Program-made: the position numbers and the translations under genes
Source of the DNA: Clostridium amylolyticum
GTDB lineage: Bacteria > Bacillota > Clostridia > Clostridiales > Clostridiaceae
Assembly (NCBI RefSeq): GCF_900142075.1
Contig: NZ_FQZO01000001.1
Location: forward strand, 1-64,000
Reading direction: 5' to 3'
Length of the DNA stretch: 64,000 bases
The notes under the pieces: model-generated
Told to the model about the DNA's origin: nothing
Databases searched by the model: none
What the model saw: only the letters and a program-made list of their open reading frames with translations
Shown: in pieces, positions 8,271 through 16,942 of the stretch
Layout of the letters: each line of letters begins with the position of its first letter
Position numbering within the stretch: the stretch's first letter is position 1

Positions 8271-9392
8271 ATGAAAAAGGAACCAAAGGATACTAAGGTA
8301 GTTCTAGGAATGTCTGGAGGAGTAGATTCCTCTGTGGCAGCTTTGATGCTAAAAAAACAAGGCTATGAAGTAATCGGAGTATTCATGAAAAACTGGGATG
8401 AAAAAGATGACGATGGAATATGCACTGCAGTAGATGATTATGATGATGTGAGAAGAGTTTGTGACGAACTAGATATTCCATACTATACCATAAATTTTGT
8501 AAAAGAATACTGGGATAGGGTTTTTGAATACTTTCTTTCAGAATATAGGAGAGGAAGAACTCCTAATCCCGATGTAATGTGCAATAAAGAAATAAAGTTT
8601 AAGGCTTTCTTAGAATTTGCCATGAAGATAGGAGCTGACTATATTGCCATGGGGCATTATGCTCAGGTGGATTATATTGACGGAGAGTATAAGCTATTAA
8701 GAGGAGTTGACAATAACAAGGATCAAACCTATTTCCTTTGTGAACTTACTCAGCACCAGCTATCTAAGAGTATGTTCCCTATCGGGCATTTAACAAAGCC
8801 ACAGGTGAGAGAGCTGGCTTTAGAAGCAGGGTTAGCCACAGCTAAGAAAAAAGATAGTACCGGGGTTTGCTTTATTGGAGAAAGGAACTTCAGGCAGTTT
8901 TTAAACAATTATCTCCCTGCTAAATCAGGTCCTATAATGACCTTAGAAGGAGAAGTAAAAGGAGAGCATGTAGGTCTTATGCACTATACCTTAGGGCAAA
9001 GAAAAGGCTTAGGTATAGGAGGCCAAGGAGAGCCTTGGTTTGTAGTGGATAAGGACTTAAAGAAGAATATTTTATATGTGGTACAAGGAGAAACAAATCC
9101 TGCTCTTTATTCCTTTGGACTTAAAGCAGAAGACATCAATTGGATAAGTGAGAAGGAAAGATCTAAAATCTTTGAATGTACTGCTAAATTTAGATATAGG
9201 CAGCCAGATCAAAAGGTTAAGGTATATATTAAAGAAAACAATTCAGCCATAGTAGAATTTATAGAACCTCAAAAAGCTATAACCCCAGGTCAAGCAGTAG
9301 TTTTCTATTTAGGAGAAGAATGCTTAGGCGGAGGTATTATAGAAGAATATTATAAAAACAAAAATAAATTAATGAAATCTATAGAAAGCTAG
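8271..9392 (+). CDS. mnmA: tRNA-specific 2-thiouridylase MnmA
   Basis: MnmA adds sulfur to the wobble uridine (U34) of tRNAs for Lys, Glu and Gln. The PP-loop SGGVDSS is at residues 15-21. The two catalytic cysteines are in NPDVMCNKEIKF (C104) and TGVCFIGERNF (about C200). GHYAQVDY and the central DQTYFLC segment also match. Length (373 aa) is normal. A GGGTGAT site precedes ATG 8271. It stands alone, ending in a strong terminator, 105 bases after another tRNA-thiolation-type gene. The usual partner cysteine desulfurase is not in the window. Confidence 0.95.
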   Translation: MKKEPKDTKVVLGMSGGVDSSVAALMLKKQGYEVIGVFMKNWDEKDDDGICTAVDDYDDVRRVCDELDIPYYTINFVKEYWDRVFEYFLSEYRRGRTPNPDVMCNKEIKFKAFLEFAMKIGADYIAMGHYAQVDYIDGEYKLLRGVDNNKDQTYFLCELTQHQLSKSMFPIGHLTKPQVRELALEAGLATAKKKDSTGVCFIGERNFRQFLNNYLPAKSGPIMTLEGEVKGEHVGLMHYTLGQRKGLGIGGQGEPWFVVDKDLKKNILYVVQGETNPALYSFGLKAEDINWISEKERSKIFECTAKFRYRQPDQKVKVYIKENNSAIVEFIEPQKAITPGQAVVFYLGEECLGGGIIEEYYKNKNKLMKSIES

Positions 9393-9414
9393 TCCAACCG
9401 GACTGGCTTTTTTG
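9386..9414 (+). terminator. mnmA terminator
   Basis: A 10-bp stem (AAGCTAGTCC with GGACTGGCTT, loop AACC) is followed by a T-run. The stem overlaps the mnmA stop codon. Confidence 0.85.
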
Positions 9415-9526
9415 TCATAATAACCTTTACAGTAAGTTTTAAAAATATGATACAATTATCGTATGAAATGAAAAATAAAATAAATAATATTTTAAAATAA
9501 TTAGTGATAATTAGGAGGTTATTATT

Positions 9527-9907
9527 ATGAAAAAGCAGATAATATCAACTGAATTAGCTCCAAAAGCTATAGGACCTTACTCTCAAGGGATAAAAATAGG
9601 AAACATGGTTTACACTTCAGGACAGCTGCCTATAGATGCAGCTACAGGAATTATGGAAACAGAAATAGGTAAAGCTACAGCTAAATGCATAGAAAATGTA
9701 AAAGCCATATTAGAAGAAGCTGGATCATCACTAGATAGTGTGATTAAGACCTTGGTGTTTTTAGAGAATATGGATGACTTTGCAGCTATGAACGAAGTTT
9801 ATGGCAAGTATTTTAATGAAAACCCTCCTGCAAGAAGCTGTGTTCAAGTAGCAAAACTTCCTAAAGGTGCTGTGGTGGAAATTGAAGTAATAGCTCTTTG
9901 TGATTAG
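9527..9907 (+). CDS. ridA: RidA-family enamine/imine deaminase
   Basis: RidA hydrolyses reactive enamine/imine intermediates such as 2-aminoacrylate that are released by PLP-dependent dehydratases. The 126-residue length is typical of the trimeric cytosolic family. Visible signatures are APKAIGPYSQGI at the N-terminus, VYTSGQLPID, and PPARSCVQVAKLPKGAVVEIEVIA at the C-terminus, with the substrate-binding arginine in PPARS. A strong TAGGAGG site lies before ATG 9527. It is a single-gene unit between mnmA and glnS. Confidence 0.94.
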   Translation: MKKQIISTELAPKAIGPYSQGIKIGNMVYTSGQLPIDAATGIMETEIGKATAKCIENVKAILEEAGSSLDSVIKTLVFLENMDDFAAMNEVYGKYFNENPPARSCVQVAKLPKGAVVEIEVIALCD

Positions 9908-10001
9908 TATAGTGCCTTTTAAAGCATTGGAAATACGGTAAATTTGTGATATATTATTGTAAGTATAAAGCAAAATATGGAGCTCAAGGGAAGGAGATAT
10001 C

Positions 10002-11657
10002 ATGGAAAATAAACCCACTTCATCAAATTTTATAAGAAACATAGTAGTTGAAGATTTAGAATCTGGAAAGCATAAAGAAATCCTAACACGTTTTCCACCT
10101 GAACCTAATGGTTATTTACATATAGGTCATGCTAAATCCATAGTTCTAAACTTTGAACTGGCAGATGAATTTAAAGGTAAAACAAATTTAAGATTTGACG
10201 ATACAAACCCTATAAAAGAAGACACAGAATATGTAGAATCCATTAAGGAAGACGTGCATTGGCTTGGCTTCCAATGGGATAATCTATTCTTTGCTTCTGA
10301 TTATTTTGAAGAAATGTATAACAGAGCAGTACTTTTAATTAAAAAAGGAAAAGCTTACGTATGCGATTTAAGTGCTGAAGAAATGAGAAATTATAGAGGA
10401 ACCTTAACTGAACCCGGTAAGGAAAGCCCTGATAGAAATAGATCTGTAGAAGAAAATTTAGATTTATTTAATAGGATGAGACAAGGGGAATTTAAGGATG
10501 GAGAAAAGGTATTAAGAGCTAAAATAGATATGGCTTCTCCTAATATAAATATGAGAGACCCTATTATATATAGAATAGCCCATGCAGAGCATCACAATAC
10601 CGGAGATAAATGGTGCATATACCCAATGTATGATTTTGCACATCCTCTTGAAGATGCTATAGAAGGGGTTACCCATTCTATATGTACCTTAGAATTTGAA
10701 GATCACAGACCGCTTTATGATTGGGTGGTAAGAGAATGTGAAATGGAATCTAAACCACAACAGATTGAATTTGCCAGATTAAATATTACTAATACAGTAA
10801 TGAGTAAGAGAAAGCTTAAGCTTCTTGTGGATGAGAAGGTAGTGGATGGATGGGATGATCCAAGAATGCCTACCATAGCAGGCTTGAGAAGAAGGGGTTA
10901 CACACCAGAAGCCATAAGAAACTTCTGTAGAGAAATAGGTGTAGCTAAAGCTAATAGTTTGGTAGATTCTCAAATGTTGGAGCATTTTATAAGAGAAGAC
11001 TTAAATAAAAAGGCACCTAGAAGCATGGCTGTAATGAGACCTATAAAAGTTATCATTACAAACTATCCAGAAGGGGAAGTAGAGTGGTTAGAATCAGAAG
11101 TTAACCCTGACAACCCTGAAGCAGGAACAAAGAAAATACCATTTTCTAGAGAAATATATATAGAAGAGGAAGACTTCATGGAAAATCCTCCTAAAAAATA
11201 TTTTAGGTTGTTCCCAGGCAATGAAGTAAGACTTCGTCATGCTTATTTCATTAAATGTCAAGATTTCATTAAAGATGAAAATGGAAAAATCGTAGAAATA
11301 CACTGCACTTATGATCCTGAGACAAAGAGCGGCACTGGATTTACTGGAAGAAAAGTAAAGGGTACTCTTCATTGGGTTGCTGCTTCTCATGCAGTGCCAG
11401 CTGAATTTAGATTATATGAATCTATACTTTCAGAAGATGAAGAAGAGAATAAGGACTTTCTTGACTCCATAAATCCAAACTCCATGGAAATATTACAAGG
11501 CTTCATAGAACCAGACATGAAAGATGTTAAGCCACAGGATAAGTTCCAGTTTATAAGACATGGTTATTTTAATGTAGATACTAAGTATAGCACTAAAGAA
11601 AAACCGGTATTTAATAGAATTGTATCATTAAAGAGTTCCTTTGTTATTAATAAGTAA
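10002..11657 (+). CDS. glnS: Glutaminyl-tRNA synthetase
   Basis: This class I synthetase charges tRNA-Gln directly. The Rossmann domain opens with PPEPNGYLHIGHAKS (HIGH motif, about residues 40-43), and the KMSKS loop is VMSKRKL at about residue 266. The C-terminal half has the beta-barrel anticodon-binding segments (FSREIYIEEEDF, RLFPGNEVRLRHAYFIKC) that separate GlnRS from GluRS. Length (551 aa) is that of bacterial GlnRS. A GGAAGGAGA site precedes ATG 10002. Many Firmicutes lack GlnRS and use the GatCAB route instead, but a number of clostridia carry it. No T-box leader is visible upstream. Confidence 0.95.
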   Translation: MENKPTSSNFIRNIVVEDLESGKHKEILTRFPPEPNGYLHIGHAKSIVLNFELADEFKGKTNLRFDDTNPIKEDTEYVESIKEDVHWLGFQWDNLFFASDYFEEMYNRAVLLIKKGKAYVCDLSAEEMRNYRGTLTEPGKESPDRNRSVEENLDLFNRMRQGEFKDGEKVLRAKIDMASPNINMRDPIIYRIAHAEHHNTGDKWCIYPMYDFAHPLEDAIEGVTHSICTLEFEDHRPLYDWVVRECEMESKPQQIEFARLNITNTVMSKRKLKLLVDEKVVDGWDDPRMPTIAGLRRRGYTPEAIRNFCREIGVAKANSLVDSQMLEHFIREDLNKKAPRSMAVMRPIKVIITNYPEGEVEWLESEVNPDNPEAGTKKIPFSREIYIEEEDFMENPPKKYFRLFPGNEVRLRHAYFIKCQDFIKDENGKIVEIHCTYDPETKSGTGFTGRKVKGTLHWVAASHAVPAEFRLYESILSEDEEENKDFLDSINPNSMEILQGFIEPDMKDVKPQDKFQFIRHGYFNVDTKYSTKEKPVFNRIVSLKSSFVINK

Positions 11658-11661
11658 AATG

Positions 11662-11706
11662 AAAGCATGTATTAGCGATGATAAGGCTAATACATGCTTT
11701 TTTATC
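11662..11706 (+). terminator. glnS terminator
   Basis: A perfect 15-bp stem (11662-11676 with 11686-11700) is followed by six T. The gene on the other strand converges on it, so the stem may also help stop that transcript, although the T-run on that side is weak. Confidence 0.88.
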
Positions 11707-11771
11707 TTTAAATCTTAAAAGATATATTGTTTTTTAATCTATATATCTTCAATTCATATATTCTGATACTT

Positions 11772-13082
11772 CTACATATTTAATTCCATATCATCATCAG
11801 CTTCATTATTAAAGGCAACCCTATTAAATTCATTTTCTGAATTTGCCACCAATAAAGCGGAAACAGAGGCGCCAGATATGTTGGTGGCTGTTCTAGCCAT
11901 ATCTATAATTACATCTACACCTAGAACCATACCAATAATTTGTAGTGGAAGTCCCATAGCGGCTAAAACTACTGTAGCCATTATAGAAGCAGTGCCAGGA
12001 ACACCAGCAGTACCAAAGGAAGCTATAGTGGTTATAAGTATAAGTTGGAGATATTGTATTGGCTGAAGCGGTATCCCGAATATCCTGGAGGCAAATAGTG
12101 CAACCATTACTGGATAGATACCTCCACAAGCATTTAAACCCATAGTAGCCCCCATAGGAGCTACAAAGTTTGCAATTTTGTCAGAAATCCTTACTCTATC
12201 TGTAAGGCTCTTTATAGTTACTGGTAATGTGCCATAAGAACTTCTAGTGGAAAAAGCAACTACTTGGGCAGGGTAAATTTTCTTGTAGAATTTTAATGGG
12301 TTAACCTTGGCCACAAAAGATAGTAATGGGGTGTAAACCACTAAAAATTGTACTAAACATGCTACATACATAGCTAGTATTAATTTACCAAGAGGTAAAA
12401 GTGTTGACAATCCATATTTAGCTGTAACAGAAACCATTAATCCAAATACTCCATAAGGTGTGAGTTTTAAAATTATTTTTGTTATTCTAAACATAATTTG
12501 AGCGAAGCCTTTAAAGAATTTTTTAACTGGATCTACTATATCTTTATGCTTATCACTTTCTATGGAAATAGCTACTCCAATTAATAAAGCAAATATTATA
12601 ACAGGTATAACCTTTCCTTCCGCAGCTTCTGCTACAGGATTAGCAGGTATCATATCTAATATTACTTTAGTGAAGGATGGTATTTCCCTTGCTTTAAAAC
12701 TAGCATCGGGAACAAAGGTTACCCCTGCGCCAGGATCCATAATTAGACCCACAACTAAGCCTACTATACAAGCTAATAAGGTGGTAAAGGTTAGCCAGAA
12801 CAAGGTCTTAACCCCTATTTTTCTAAGCTGATTAGTATTCTCTAAAGAGGTTATACTTGAGATTATTGAAGATAACACTAATGGTATAACAAGCATTTTT
12901 ATAAGGTTTATATATGCTTTACCTAAGGGTTCTATAAAAGGGGCATCTTGTTTAAAGTATATTCCTATAAGTATACCTAGTGTCATGCCTAAAAAAACTC
13001 TTATACTAAATGAAACTTTTTTTTGTTTTAAATAAATTAAAAGCAAAATTACTAGTGCTGATAATATCAATCCAATATACAT
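11772..13082 (-). CDS. Dicarboxylate/amino acid:cation symporter, TcyP-like (probable L-cystine uptake)
   Basis: This polytopic membrane symporter of the DAACS (GltP/DctA) family has about eight hydrophobic helices and two re-entrant loops. The first loop motif is AFSTRSSYGTLPVT. This AFSTRSS form is typical of the TcyP/YhcL cystine transporters rather than the SSSS form of glutamate carriers. The C-terminal block MARTATNISGASVSALLVA also agrees. A GGAGG at 13093-13097 fits ATG 13082 (10-base spacing). The in-frame ATG at 13091 is only one base away, and that at 13106 lies upstream of the site, so 13082 is chosen. Cystine as substrate is inference from motif similarity. It is a single-gene unit. 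Confidence 0.8.
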   Translation of the reverse strand: MYIGLILSALVILLLIYLKQKKVSFSIRVFLGMTLGILIGIYFKQDAPFIEPLGKAYINLIKMLVIPLVLSSIISSITSLENTNQLRKIGVKTLFWLTFTTLLACIVGLVVGLIMDPGAGVTFVPDASFKAREIPSFTKVILDMIPANPVAEAAEGKVIPVIIFALLIGVAISIESDKHKDIVDPVKKFFKGFAQIMFRITKIILKLTPYGVFGLMVSVTAKYGLSTLLPLGKLILAMYVACLVQFLVVYTPLLSFVAKVNPLKFYKKIYPAQVVAFSTRSSYGTLPVTIKSLTDRVRISDKIANFVAPMGATMGLNACGGIYPVMVALFASRIFGIPLQPIQYLQLILITTIASFGTAGVPGTASIMATVVLAAMGLPLQIIGMVLGVDVIIDMARTATNISGASVSALLVANSENEFNRVAFNNEADDDMELNM

Positions 13083-13399
13083 TATATGCATTCCTCCAAT
13101 CCTCATTTAAAGTTGTAACAATGTTTTTAATGCTTTAATTTAGTAAATCTTTGTATGCTCACCACTTGCACCACTTTATCACATTAATTCATACTATTTT
13201 ACTATGAATTATAATTCATTACTTAATTTCAGTCAATAACTTTTAGTAAGTATTTTTATTGTTAATATTAATGTTATAAAGTATTTATATTATTAATTCA
13301 AATACCATAAATAATTGATATCATTAGTAATGAATAAAATATTTTCATTAAATCTATTGCATTATATTACTGAGGATGTTAATATGTTTAAGAAAGAAA
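13083..13399. other. Divergent promoter region, tcyP-like gene and uracil permease
   Basis: This AT-rich region should hold both the leftward promoter of the symporter gene and the rightward promoter of the PyrR leader. I see no S-box, T-box or other recognised leader RNA for the symporter, and no promoter clear enough to place exactly. Confidence 0.45.
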
Positions 13400-13518
13400 A
13401 AGTTAGTCTTTAAATCAGTCCTGTGAGACTGGCAAGAAATTATATATTATCGTAAACGGAGATAGTATAGCTTCTTGCCTTTAGGGCAGAAGCTTTTTTT
13501 AATATCTAGGACTAACTT
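13400..13518 (+). promoter_or_regulatory. PyrR-type attenuator of the uracil permease
   Basis: The leader contains a PyrR-binding loop, AGTCCTGTGAGACTGGCAAG (13417-13436). It matches the consensus core AGTCCnGnGAGrCTnGCAAG, and the CAGTC/GACTG stem is visible. GGCAAGAA (13431-13438) is perfectly complementary to TTCTTGCC (13472-13479), which is also the 5' arm of a terminator (13470-13493, then seven T). This gives the classical scheme. With PyrR-UMP/UTP bound, the anti-antiterminator holds and the terminator forms. Without it, the antiterminator allows readthrough. An outer 9-bp inverted repeat (13400-13408 with 13510-13518) encloses the whole structure. pyrR itself is not in the window. Confidence 0.88.
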
Positions 13519-13552
13519 AAACCTTTTAAATTAGCACAGTGATGCTAATAAA

Positions 13553-13573
13553 GGAGAAAGTAGAGCTTTCTCC
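13553..13573 (+). other. Second leader hairpin before the uracil permease
   Basis: GGAGAAAG (13553-13560) pairs with CTTTCTCC (13566-13573) around a five-base loop. No T-run follows, so it is not a terminator. It contains a ribosome-site-like GGAG and sits between the attenuator and the real ribosome binding site at about 13593-13599. It may stabilise the mRNA end left after processing. Confidence 0.45.
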
Positions 13574-13606
13574 TCGTAATTAACTTAAATTAGAGGAGGT
13601 TTTTTT

Positions 13607-14881
13607 ATGCAGCAAAACGTAGCAATAAACACTGAAGAAAAACAGGTAAATCTGATTTTAGTAAAAGTTAAAAGATATGTATTAGCACTTCAACATCTTA
13701 TAGCCATGTTCGGAGCAACGGTATTAGTTCCTATGGTTACCGGTTTAAACCCTTCTGTAGCATTATTTACTGCAGGTATTGGTACACTTATATTCCATCT
13801 TTGCACTAAAGGAAAAGTTCCAGTATTCTTAGGTTCATCCTTCGCATTTATTCCAGGTATATTAGCAGTAAAACAAGCTTATAATGGAGACCTAGCCTAT
13901 GCTCAAGGGGGTATGGCGGTAGCAGGACTTGTGTATGTAGGTGTATCCTTTTTAATAAAGAAAATAGGTATGGATAAAATAAAAGCAATTCTTCCAGACC
14001 ATGTAGTAGGACCGATGATCATGGTTATAGGACTTAATTTAATACCAGTAGCTATAGATATGTCCTCAAATAACTTTATCATAGCAGCAATAACTTTAGG
14101 GATTGCCTTAACTATAACCTTCACAGCAAAGGGATTTTTAAAGCAAGTAGCAATATTAATTGCAGTAACTGTAGGATACTTTATATCCTTCCAAATGGGA
14201 CTTATAGATACAGCAGTAATTAAGGAAGCACCAGTATTTGCTATACCAGCCTTCTCACTACCAAAGTTTGATGGTGCAGCTATAATGATAATAGTACCAG
14301 CAGTACTAGCAGTATTTATGGAACATATAGGGGACATCACCACCAACGGAAAAGTTTGTGGACAAAACTTCATAGAAGATCCAGGTCTTAATAGAACATT
14401 GTTAGGTGACGGTTTAGCTACAGCGGTAGCATCATTAATAGGTGGACCAGCAAACACTACTTATGGGGAAAATACAGGGGTACTAGCCTTAACTAAGAAC
14501 TATGACCCTTCAATATTAAGAATAACAGCAGTATTCGCTATAATGTTAGGCTTCATAGCAAAATTCGGAGGCGTGCTTAGAACTATCCCTACTCCAGTAA
14601 TGGGTGGAATAAGCTTGATGCTCTTTAGTATGATAGCACTTATAGGAGTTAAAACTATAAAAGATAATAAAGTAAAGTTTAATGCTACTAATATATTTAT
14701 AATGGCAACTATACTTATCATAGGCATAGGTGGACCATATATAGAAAAAGCTACAGGAATTACTGTAGGTATACCTTTAAGTGAAACTGTTAAAATAAAT
14801 GGACTGAGCTTTGCAGCTATAGTGGGAATAACCTTAAATGGAATCGTAAGCTTAATATCCAAAAAAACTAAAACAGCCTAA
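13607..14881 (+). CDS. pyrP: Uracil permease (NCS2/UraA family)
   Basis: This is a nucleobase:cation symporter of the NCS2 family, 424 aa with about 12-14 hydrophobic segments. Family marks include LALQHLIAMFGATVLVP at the first helix, FLGSSFAFIPG, the conserved EHIGDITTNGK with its substrate-contacting Glu, and GGPANTTYGENTGVLALT. These fit UraA/PyrP uracil carriers rather than xanthine or urate carriers. The PyrR attenuator directly upstream supports uracil strongly. AGAGGAGG lies just before ATG 13607. It is a single-gene transcript ending at the 14911 terminator. Confidence 0.93.
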   Translation: MQQNVAINTEEKQVNLILVKVKRYVLALQHLIAMFGATVLVPMVTGLNPSVALFTAGIGTLIFHLCTKGKVPVFLGSSFAFIPGILAVKQAYNGDLAYAQGGMAVAGLVYVGVSFLIKKIGMDKIKAILPDHVVGPMIMVIGLNLIPVAIDMSSNNFIIAAITLGIALTITFTAKGFLKQVAILIAVTVGYFISFQMGLIDTAVIKEAPVFAIPAFSLPKFDGAAIMIIVPAVLAVFMEHIGDITTNGKVCGQNFIEDPGLNRTLLGDGLATAVASLIGGPANTTYGENTGVLALTKNYDPSILRITAVFAIMLGFIAKFGGVLRTIPTPVMGGISLMLFSMIALIGVKTIKDNKVKFNATNIFIMATILIIGIGGPYIEKATGITVGIPLSETVKINGLSFAAIVGITLNGIVSLISKKTKTA

Positions 14882-14910
14882 ATATAACCAAACCTCTTAA
14901 AATATAAAGA

Positions 14911-14945
14911 CAAGGTCTTAGTGTTTACTAAGACTTTGTTTTTTA
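14911..14945 (+). terminator. Uracil permease terminator
   Basis: A 12-bp stem with one G-U pair (CAAGGTCTTAGT, loop GTTT) is followed by a long T-run from 14939. Confidence 0.85.
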
Positions 14946-15038
14946 CCAAAAATTTTCTTGCTTTTTATACAATTATGTTATATTATACTTATATACATAT
15001 TGCACCCGAATGATCGCGCTAAAAATTTAATAAATGTT

Positions 15039-15116
15039 CGTATACCGTATATGCTCGATAATATGGATTGAGCGTTTCTACCAGGAGGCCATAAACTACC
15101 TGACTACGAGTATACG
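15039..15116 (+). promoter_or_regulatory. Purine riboswitch aptamer (guanine/xanthine type)
   Basis: P1 is CGTATAC (15039-15045) with GTATACG (15110-15116). P2 is GCTC/GAGC with a loop containing AATATGG. The J2/3 element GTTTCTACC is exact, L3 contains CCATAAA, and J3/1 is GACTA. The C in GACTA is the position that pairs with guanine or hypoxanthine; adenine switches have T there. J1/2 is somewhat longer than in the textbook Bacillus xpt aptamer. The genes downstream are purine salvage genes, which supports the assignment. Confidence 0.88.
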
Positions 15117-15152
15117 TCTGTTTCTGAATGTTCTTTGATGTTCGGATTTAGT

Positions 15153-15186
15153 CGTATATTCCTAGGCAGATGCCTAGGATTTTTTA
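15153..15186 (+). terminator. Purine riboswitch expression platform
   Basis: A perfect 8-bp stem, TCCTAGGC (15160-15167) with GCCTAGGA (15172-15179), is followed by a T-run. CGTATATTC (15153-15161) can pair with GAGTATACG (15108-15116), the 3' arm of aptamer P1, forming an antiterminator when no ligand is bound. This is a ligand-OFF transcription switch. Confidence 0.85.
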
Positions 15187-15221
15187 TTTTAAATTAAAAT
15201 ACTACATAGGAGGAACGGAAG

Positions 15222-15794
15222 TTGGAAGAGTTAAAGCAAAGGATATTAAGGGATGGAAAGCTTTCAGAAGGTAGCATTGTTAAAGTTGGAAGCTTCTTAA
15301 ATCACTCTATGGATATCCATTTATTTAATAATATGGGTAAGGAGCTTAAAAAAAGATTTGAAACAGAGGAAATTACTAAAATACTAACCATTGAGGCTTC
15401 TGGCATAGGAATAGCTGCTATAGCTTCACAATATTTTAACTTTGTTCCAGTGGTATTTGCAAAGAAATTTCCCGCAACTAACATGGACAAAGGAACCTAT
15501 GAGGCAAAAGTACACTCCTATACAAAAAATACTACTTATAACGTAAGGGTAGGTAAAGATTACATAAGTAAGGAAGATAAGGTACTCATTATTGATGATT
15601 TTCTTGCCAATGGCTGCGCTGCTTTAGGTTTAATAGACATAGTAAGACAAGCTGAAGCTGAGGTGGTTGGATTTGCAGCGGTAATAGAAAAGGGGTTTCA
15701 AATGGGTAGGAAGGTTATTGAAGATGAAAATGTAAGAGTGGAAGCTTTAGCTATCATTGAAAAAATTGAAGATAATAAAATATATTTTAAATAA
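15222..15794 (+). CDS. xpt: Xanthine phosphoribosyltransferase
   Basis: Xpt converts xanthine and PRPP to XMP in purine salvage. The protein is 190 aa, the usual length for Firmicute Xpt. It starts MEELKQRILRDGKLSEGSIVKV and carries the PRPP-binding motif KVLIIDDFLANGCAA (about residues 123-137) and FAKKFPATN. The start is TTG 15222, positioned after TAGGAGG. It is directly controlled by the purine riboswitch terminator 40 bases upstream. It is followed after 23 bases by a nucleoside-type ABC transporter, so salvage enzyme and uptake system share one regulated transcript. This differs from Bacillus, where xpt is paired with pbuX. Confidence 0.95.
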   Translation: MEELKQRILRDGKLSEGSIVKVGSFLNHSMDIHLFNNMGKELKKRFETEEITKILTIEASGIGIAAIASQYFNFVPVVFAKKFPATNMDKGTYEAKVHSYTKNTTYNVRVGKDYISKEDKVLIIDDFLANGCAALGLIDIVRQAEAEVVGFAAVIEKGFQMGRKVIEDENVRVEALAIIEKIEDNKIYFK

Positions 15795-15817
15795 ACACTG
15801 GAGAGGAGATTTAAACA

Positions 15818-16927
15818 ATGAACAAATACATAAAGTCTTTAGGTGCTGTTTTACTTTCTTCAGCATTATTACTATCAGGATGCGCTAGTAAAGGTAATGA
15901 TGGAGAGGCAAAGGATGGCAAAAAAGAAAAGGTAAAGGTTGGATTTATATATGTAGGACCTGTAGGTGATGGAGGATATACTTACTCCCATGATCAAGGG
16001 AGGAAGTATTTAGAAAAAGAACTAGGGGTAGAAACTGTTATAAAAGAATCTGTTAAAGAAGATAAGGCAGAAGTAGAAAAGGTTGCACAGGATATGATAG
16101 AACAGGGATGTAATGTAATAATAGGAACCAGCTTTGGATTCCATGAAGGTCTTTTATCTAAGGCAAAAGAACATCCAGAACTTACTTTTATGCACTGCTC
16201 AGGATATGAAACTTCTGATAATCTTGGACAATATTTTGGCAAAATACATGAAATTATGTATCTCAACGGAATAGTGGCTGCCATGAAGACTAAGAGCAAT
16301 GTTTTAGGCTTTGTAGGAGCATTCCCTATACCAGAGGTTATAAGAAATATTAATGCTTTTACTTTAGGTGCCCAATCTGTAAATCCAGCTATAAAGGTTA
16401 AAGTAAATTGGACAAACACCTGGTATAATCCTGCTACTGAAAAGGATGCAGCTGTAGCTCTTATAGATGCTGGTGCAGACGTTATAGCACAACATCAAGA
16501 CACTGCTGGTCCACAGCAAGCGGCAGAAGAAAAAGGTAAGTTTTCCATTGGATATAACACAGACATGAGTGCTTCTGCAAAGAAAGCAAATTTAACTTCT
16601 GCGGTTTGGAACTGGGGTCCATATTATGTTAAACAGATTAAAGCTGTCATGGATGGAAGTTGGAAATCAGAAAAGTACTGGGGTGGAATAAATGATAATA
16701 TAGTTATGCAGGCACCTCTTACTGAGTTAGTACCTGAAGGAGCTAAAGAAAAAGTGCAAAAAGCCACAGAAGAAATAAAGAGTGGAAAAAATAAAATTTT
16801 TGTAGGACCTTTAAAGGATCAAAAAGGAAATGTTAAGGTAGCAGAAGGTAAGACCATGAGTGATGAAGAAGTTTGGCAAATAGATTGGTTTGTGGAAGGC
16901 GTTGAGGGAAATATCCCTAAGAATTAG
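15818..16927 (+). CDS. BMP-family nucleoside-binding lipoprotein of an ABC importer
   Basis: This substrate-binding lipoprotein is of the BMP/Med (PnrA) type. The lipobox LLSGC gives Cys22 after a basic, hydrophobic signal peptide. The mature domain carries family features: KVGFIYVGPVGDGGYTYSHDQGR, QHQDTAGPQQAAEEKG and a C-terminal GGINDNIVMQAPL segment. Family members bind purine or pyrimidine nucleosides (for example PnrA of Treponema, BmpA/NupN types in Gram-positives). Riboswitch control with xpt and the following ATPase and two permeases strongly suggest purine nucleoside uptake. It is the second gene of the operon, with a GGAGAGGAG site before ATG 15818. Confidence 0.9.
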   Translation: MNKYIKSLGAVLLSSALLLSGCASKGNDGEAKDGKKEKVKVGFIYVGPVGDGGYTYSHDQGRKYLEKELGVETVIKESVKEDKAEVEKVAQDMIEQGCNVIIGTSFGFHEGLLSKAKEHPELTFMHCSGYETSDNLGQYFGKIHEIMYLNGIVAAMKTKSNVLGFVGAFPIPEVIRNINAFTLGAQSVNPAIKVKVNWTNTWYNPATEKDAAVALIDAGADVIAQHQDTAGPQQAAEEKGKFSIGYNTDMSASAKKANLTSAVWNWGPYYVKQIKAVMDGSWKSEKYWGGINDNIVMQAPLTELVPEGAKEKVQKATEEIKSGKNKIFVGPLKDQKGNVKVAEGKTMSDEEVWQIDWFVEGVEGNIPKN

Positions 16928-16942
16928 ACTCTGGAGGAAATT

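Noticed and set aside
9908..10001. T-box leader for glnS
   Set aside because: The gap is only 94 bases and lacks the T-box sequence and specifier stem.
13903..14457. 184-codon frame antisense to the uracil permease
   Set aside because: It is a shadow of a long membrane-protein gene; hydrophobic periodicity mirrors the sense frame and there is no ribosome site.
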